DNA of 55,103 nt from Gemmatimonadota bacterium (GTDB taxonomy: Bacteria; Gemmatimonadota; Gemmatimonadetes; Gemmatimonadales; Gemmatimonadaceae), in contig JAJTHG010000028.1 in the NCBI GenBank assembly GCA_021298835.1, positions 1 through 55,103 on the forward strand, in the 5' to 3' direction. Positions 53,626 to 55,103 of the stretch are shown piece by piece. A program made the position numbers and the translations under genes. Under the pieces are notes generated by a model. It had not been told where the DNA came from. It did not search any database and saw only the letters and a list, made by a program, of their open reading frames with translations. Numbering within the stretch: the first letter of the stretch is position 1; each line of letters opens with the position of its first letter.

Positions 53626-55103
53626 ATGGCCGCTGCCACCGCCGCCGCCGCGTCGTCCCGGCTCGAGAGCTTCTCGTACGACGACGACATCGTCCGCAAG
53701 TTCCTCTTCGCCACCGTCCTGTGGGCGGTCGTGGGGATGCTCGTCGGGCTGATCATCGCCCTTCAGCTCGCCAACCCGATCTTCAATTTCGGCGACCTGC
53801 CGGAGCTGAGCTTCGGGCGGCTGCGCCCGCTGCACACGAACGCGGTGATCTTCGCGTTCGCCGGCAACGCGGTGTTCACCGGCATCTACTACAGCACCCA
53901 GCGGCTGCTCAAGGCCCGGATGTTCTCCGACGGGCTGAGCGCGTTCCACTTCTGGGGCTGGCAGGCGATCATCGTCGCGGCGGCGCTGACGCTGCCCCTT
54001 GGCTTCACCCAGGCGAAGGAGTACGCCGAGCTCGAGTGGCCGATCGACATCGCCATCGCGGTGGTGTGGGTGGCGTTCGCGATCAACTTCTTCGGGACGA
54101 TCGCCCGGCGGCGCGAGCGGCATCTGTACGTCGCGATCTGGTTCTACATCGCGTCCATCGTCACGGTGGCGCTGCTGCACATCTTCAACAACCTCGCGGT
54201 CCCCGCCGGCGCGCTCAAGAGCTACAGCATCTACGCCGGCGTGCAGGACGCGTTCATGCAGTGGTGGTACGGCCACAACGCGGTGGCCTTCTTCCTCACG
54301 ACGCCGTTCCTGGGGATGATGTACTACTTCATGCCGAAGGCGGTCGAGCGGCCGGTGTTCTCGTACCGGCTGTCCATCCTGCACTTCTGGACGCTGGTCT
54401 TCCTGTACATCTGGGCCGGCCCGCACCACCTGCACTACACCGCGCTCCCCGACTGGGCGAGCACCTTCGGCATGCTCTTCAGCGTGATGCTGTGGATGCC
54501 GAGCTGGGGCGGCATGGTCAACGGCCTGCTGACGCTGCGCGGCGCGTGGAACAAGGTCGCCGACGACCCGATCCTCAAGTTCTTCGTCGTCGCCGTCACC
54601 GCGTACGGCATGAGCACGTTCGAGGGCCCGATGCTCTCGATCAAGACCGTCAACTCGCTCTCGCACTACACCGACTGGACGATCGCGCACGTGCACACGG
54701 GGGCGCTCGGCTGGAACGGCTTCCTCGCCTTCGGCATGATGTACTGGCTGGCGCCGCGCCTCTTCCAGACGGAGATCTTCAGCCGGAAGTGGATGGAGTG
54801 GCACTTCTGGCTGGGCACGCTGGGCATCCTGCTGTACGTCGCGTCGATCTACTCGGCCGGCGTCACGCAGGGGCTCATGTGGCGCGCCTTCGACGAGACC
54901 GGCCGGCTGGCGTTCCCGGACTTCGTCGAGACCGTCATGAAGCTCATGCCGATGTACTGGGTGCGCGTGGCGGGCGGTACGATGTACCTGGCCGGCGTGA
55001 TCCTCGGCGCAGCGAACCTGGTGCTCACCTGGCGGCGGCGGCCGGCGACGTACGAGGTGCCGGTCTTCCGGGCGGCGCCGCTGGCCGTCCCGGCGCCCGC
55101 GAC
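53626..55103 (+). CDS. ccoN: cbb3-type cytochrome c oxidase catalytic subunit I (3' end outside window)
   Basis: The visible 492 residues from ATG 53626 cover essentially all of subunit I, with 12 or more membrane helices. Haem and copper ligands are in place: His70 (low-spin haem b), His217 and His267/His268 (CuB), Tyr261 for the cross-linked tyrosine region, His355 (haem b3) and His357. The motif [17 protein letters not shown] is typical of cbb3 oxidases. The frame is still open at the window end ([11 protein letters not shown]), so a fused CcoO domain is possible. The enzyme reduces oxygen at low concentration and pumps protons. Confidence 0.96.
   Translation, partial: MAAATAAAASSRLESFSYDDDIVRKFLFATVLWAVVGMLVGLIIALQLANPIFNFGDLPELSFGRLRPLHTNAVIFAFAGNAVFTGIYYSTQRLLKARMFSDGLSAFHFWGWQAIIVAAALTLPLGFTQAKEYAELEWPIDIAIAVVWVAFAINFFGTIARRRERHLYVAIWFYIASIVTVALLHIFNNLAVPAGALKSYSIYAGVQDAFMQWWYGHNAVAFFLTTPFLGMMYYFMPKAVERPVFSYRLSILHFWTLVFLYIWAGPHHLHYTALPDWASTFGMLFSVMLWMPSWGGMVNGLLTLRGAWNKVADDPILKFFVVAVTAYGMSTFEGPMLSIKTVNSLSHYTDWTIAHVHTGALGWNGFLAFGMMYWLAPRLFQTEIFSRKWMEWHFWLGTLGILLYVASIYSAGVTQGLMWRAFDETGRLAFPDFVETVMKLMPMYWVRVAGGTMYLAGVILGAANLVLTWRRRPATYEVPVFRAAPLAVPAPA

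Overview
The window is about 55.1 kb of very GC-rich, densely packed bacterial DNA. It encodes an outer-membrane efflux channel, a beta-barrel porin, many lipoproteins and a cbb3-type oxidase, so the host is a diderm with respiratory metabolism. The mix of secreted M28, M42 and M61 peptidases, Ig-repeat lipoproteins, TAT-exported enzymes, SAM-dependent HemN and cbb3 oxidase fits Gemmatimonadota. That phylum call is an inference, because no rRNA or other phylogenetic marker lies in the window. I saw no tRNA, rRNA, CRISPR array, insertion sequence or prophage.

Layout. 1-3544 (minus): a large lipoprotein with nine Ig-like repeats and a lectin-like C-terminus, cut by the window edge. 3545-3956: leader with a SAM-II riboswitch candidate followed by an intrinsic terminator, in front of metF-metH (3957-8624). 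8774-9877: membrane acyltransferase. 10093-17869: two-component system, then an RND heavy-metal efflux operon (czcC, czcB, czcA types). 17782-19161 (minus): hemN, overlapping the end of czcA. 19290-22108: acyl-CoA dehydrogenase and a phosphatase/ADP-ribosylglycohydrolase fusion. 22164-23993 (minus): M61 peptidase with PDZ. 24059-29463: OPT transporter, a lipoprotein, a beta-propeller and a TAT-exported aminotransferase. 29469-32300 (minus): a two-gene copper locus, with a two-domain multicopper oxidase and a cupredoxin/beta-helix/membrane fusion. 32384-33595: a DUF3108-like gene and a decayed YhhN gene. 33603-39454: peptidase, nuclease-like, acyltransferase, amidohydrolase and small membrane genes. 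39576-42529: M42 peptidase and a HEAT-repeat protein with a minisatellite linker. 42672-50896: a long same-direction run holding M28-PDZ, HDAC-like, alpha/beta hydrolase, a 150-aa unknown, PolX-like, endonuclease III, an ATPase and a broken M20 peptidase. 50905-52113 (minus): porin. 52173-55103: TonB-C-like lipoprotein, cyclophilin, a 55-aa membrane protein and ccoN, which runs off the right edge.

Genes that work together. SAM probably represses metF-metH, which make and use methyl-tetrahydrofolate for methionine. The two-component pair probably senses metal and drives the adjacent RND pump. The multicopper oxidase and cupredoxin fusion are likely redox partners in the periplasm.

Three themes stand out. 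First, several adjacent genes overlap by 4 bases (ATGA, GTGA, perhaps CTGA), which suggests translational coupling. Second, short GC-rich tandem repeats recur (8 x 11 bp, about 10 x 27 bp, 4 x 9 bp twice, 3 x 18 bp), usually in multiples of three inside genes. Third, several genes are eroded: M20 and YhhN carry frameshifts and internal deletions, PolX has lost polymerase residues, and the ADP-ribosylglycohydrolase has lost a metal motif.
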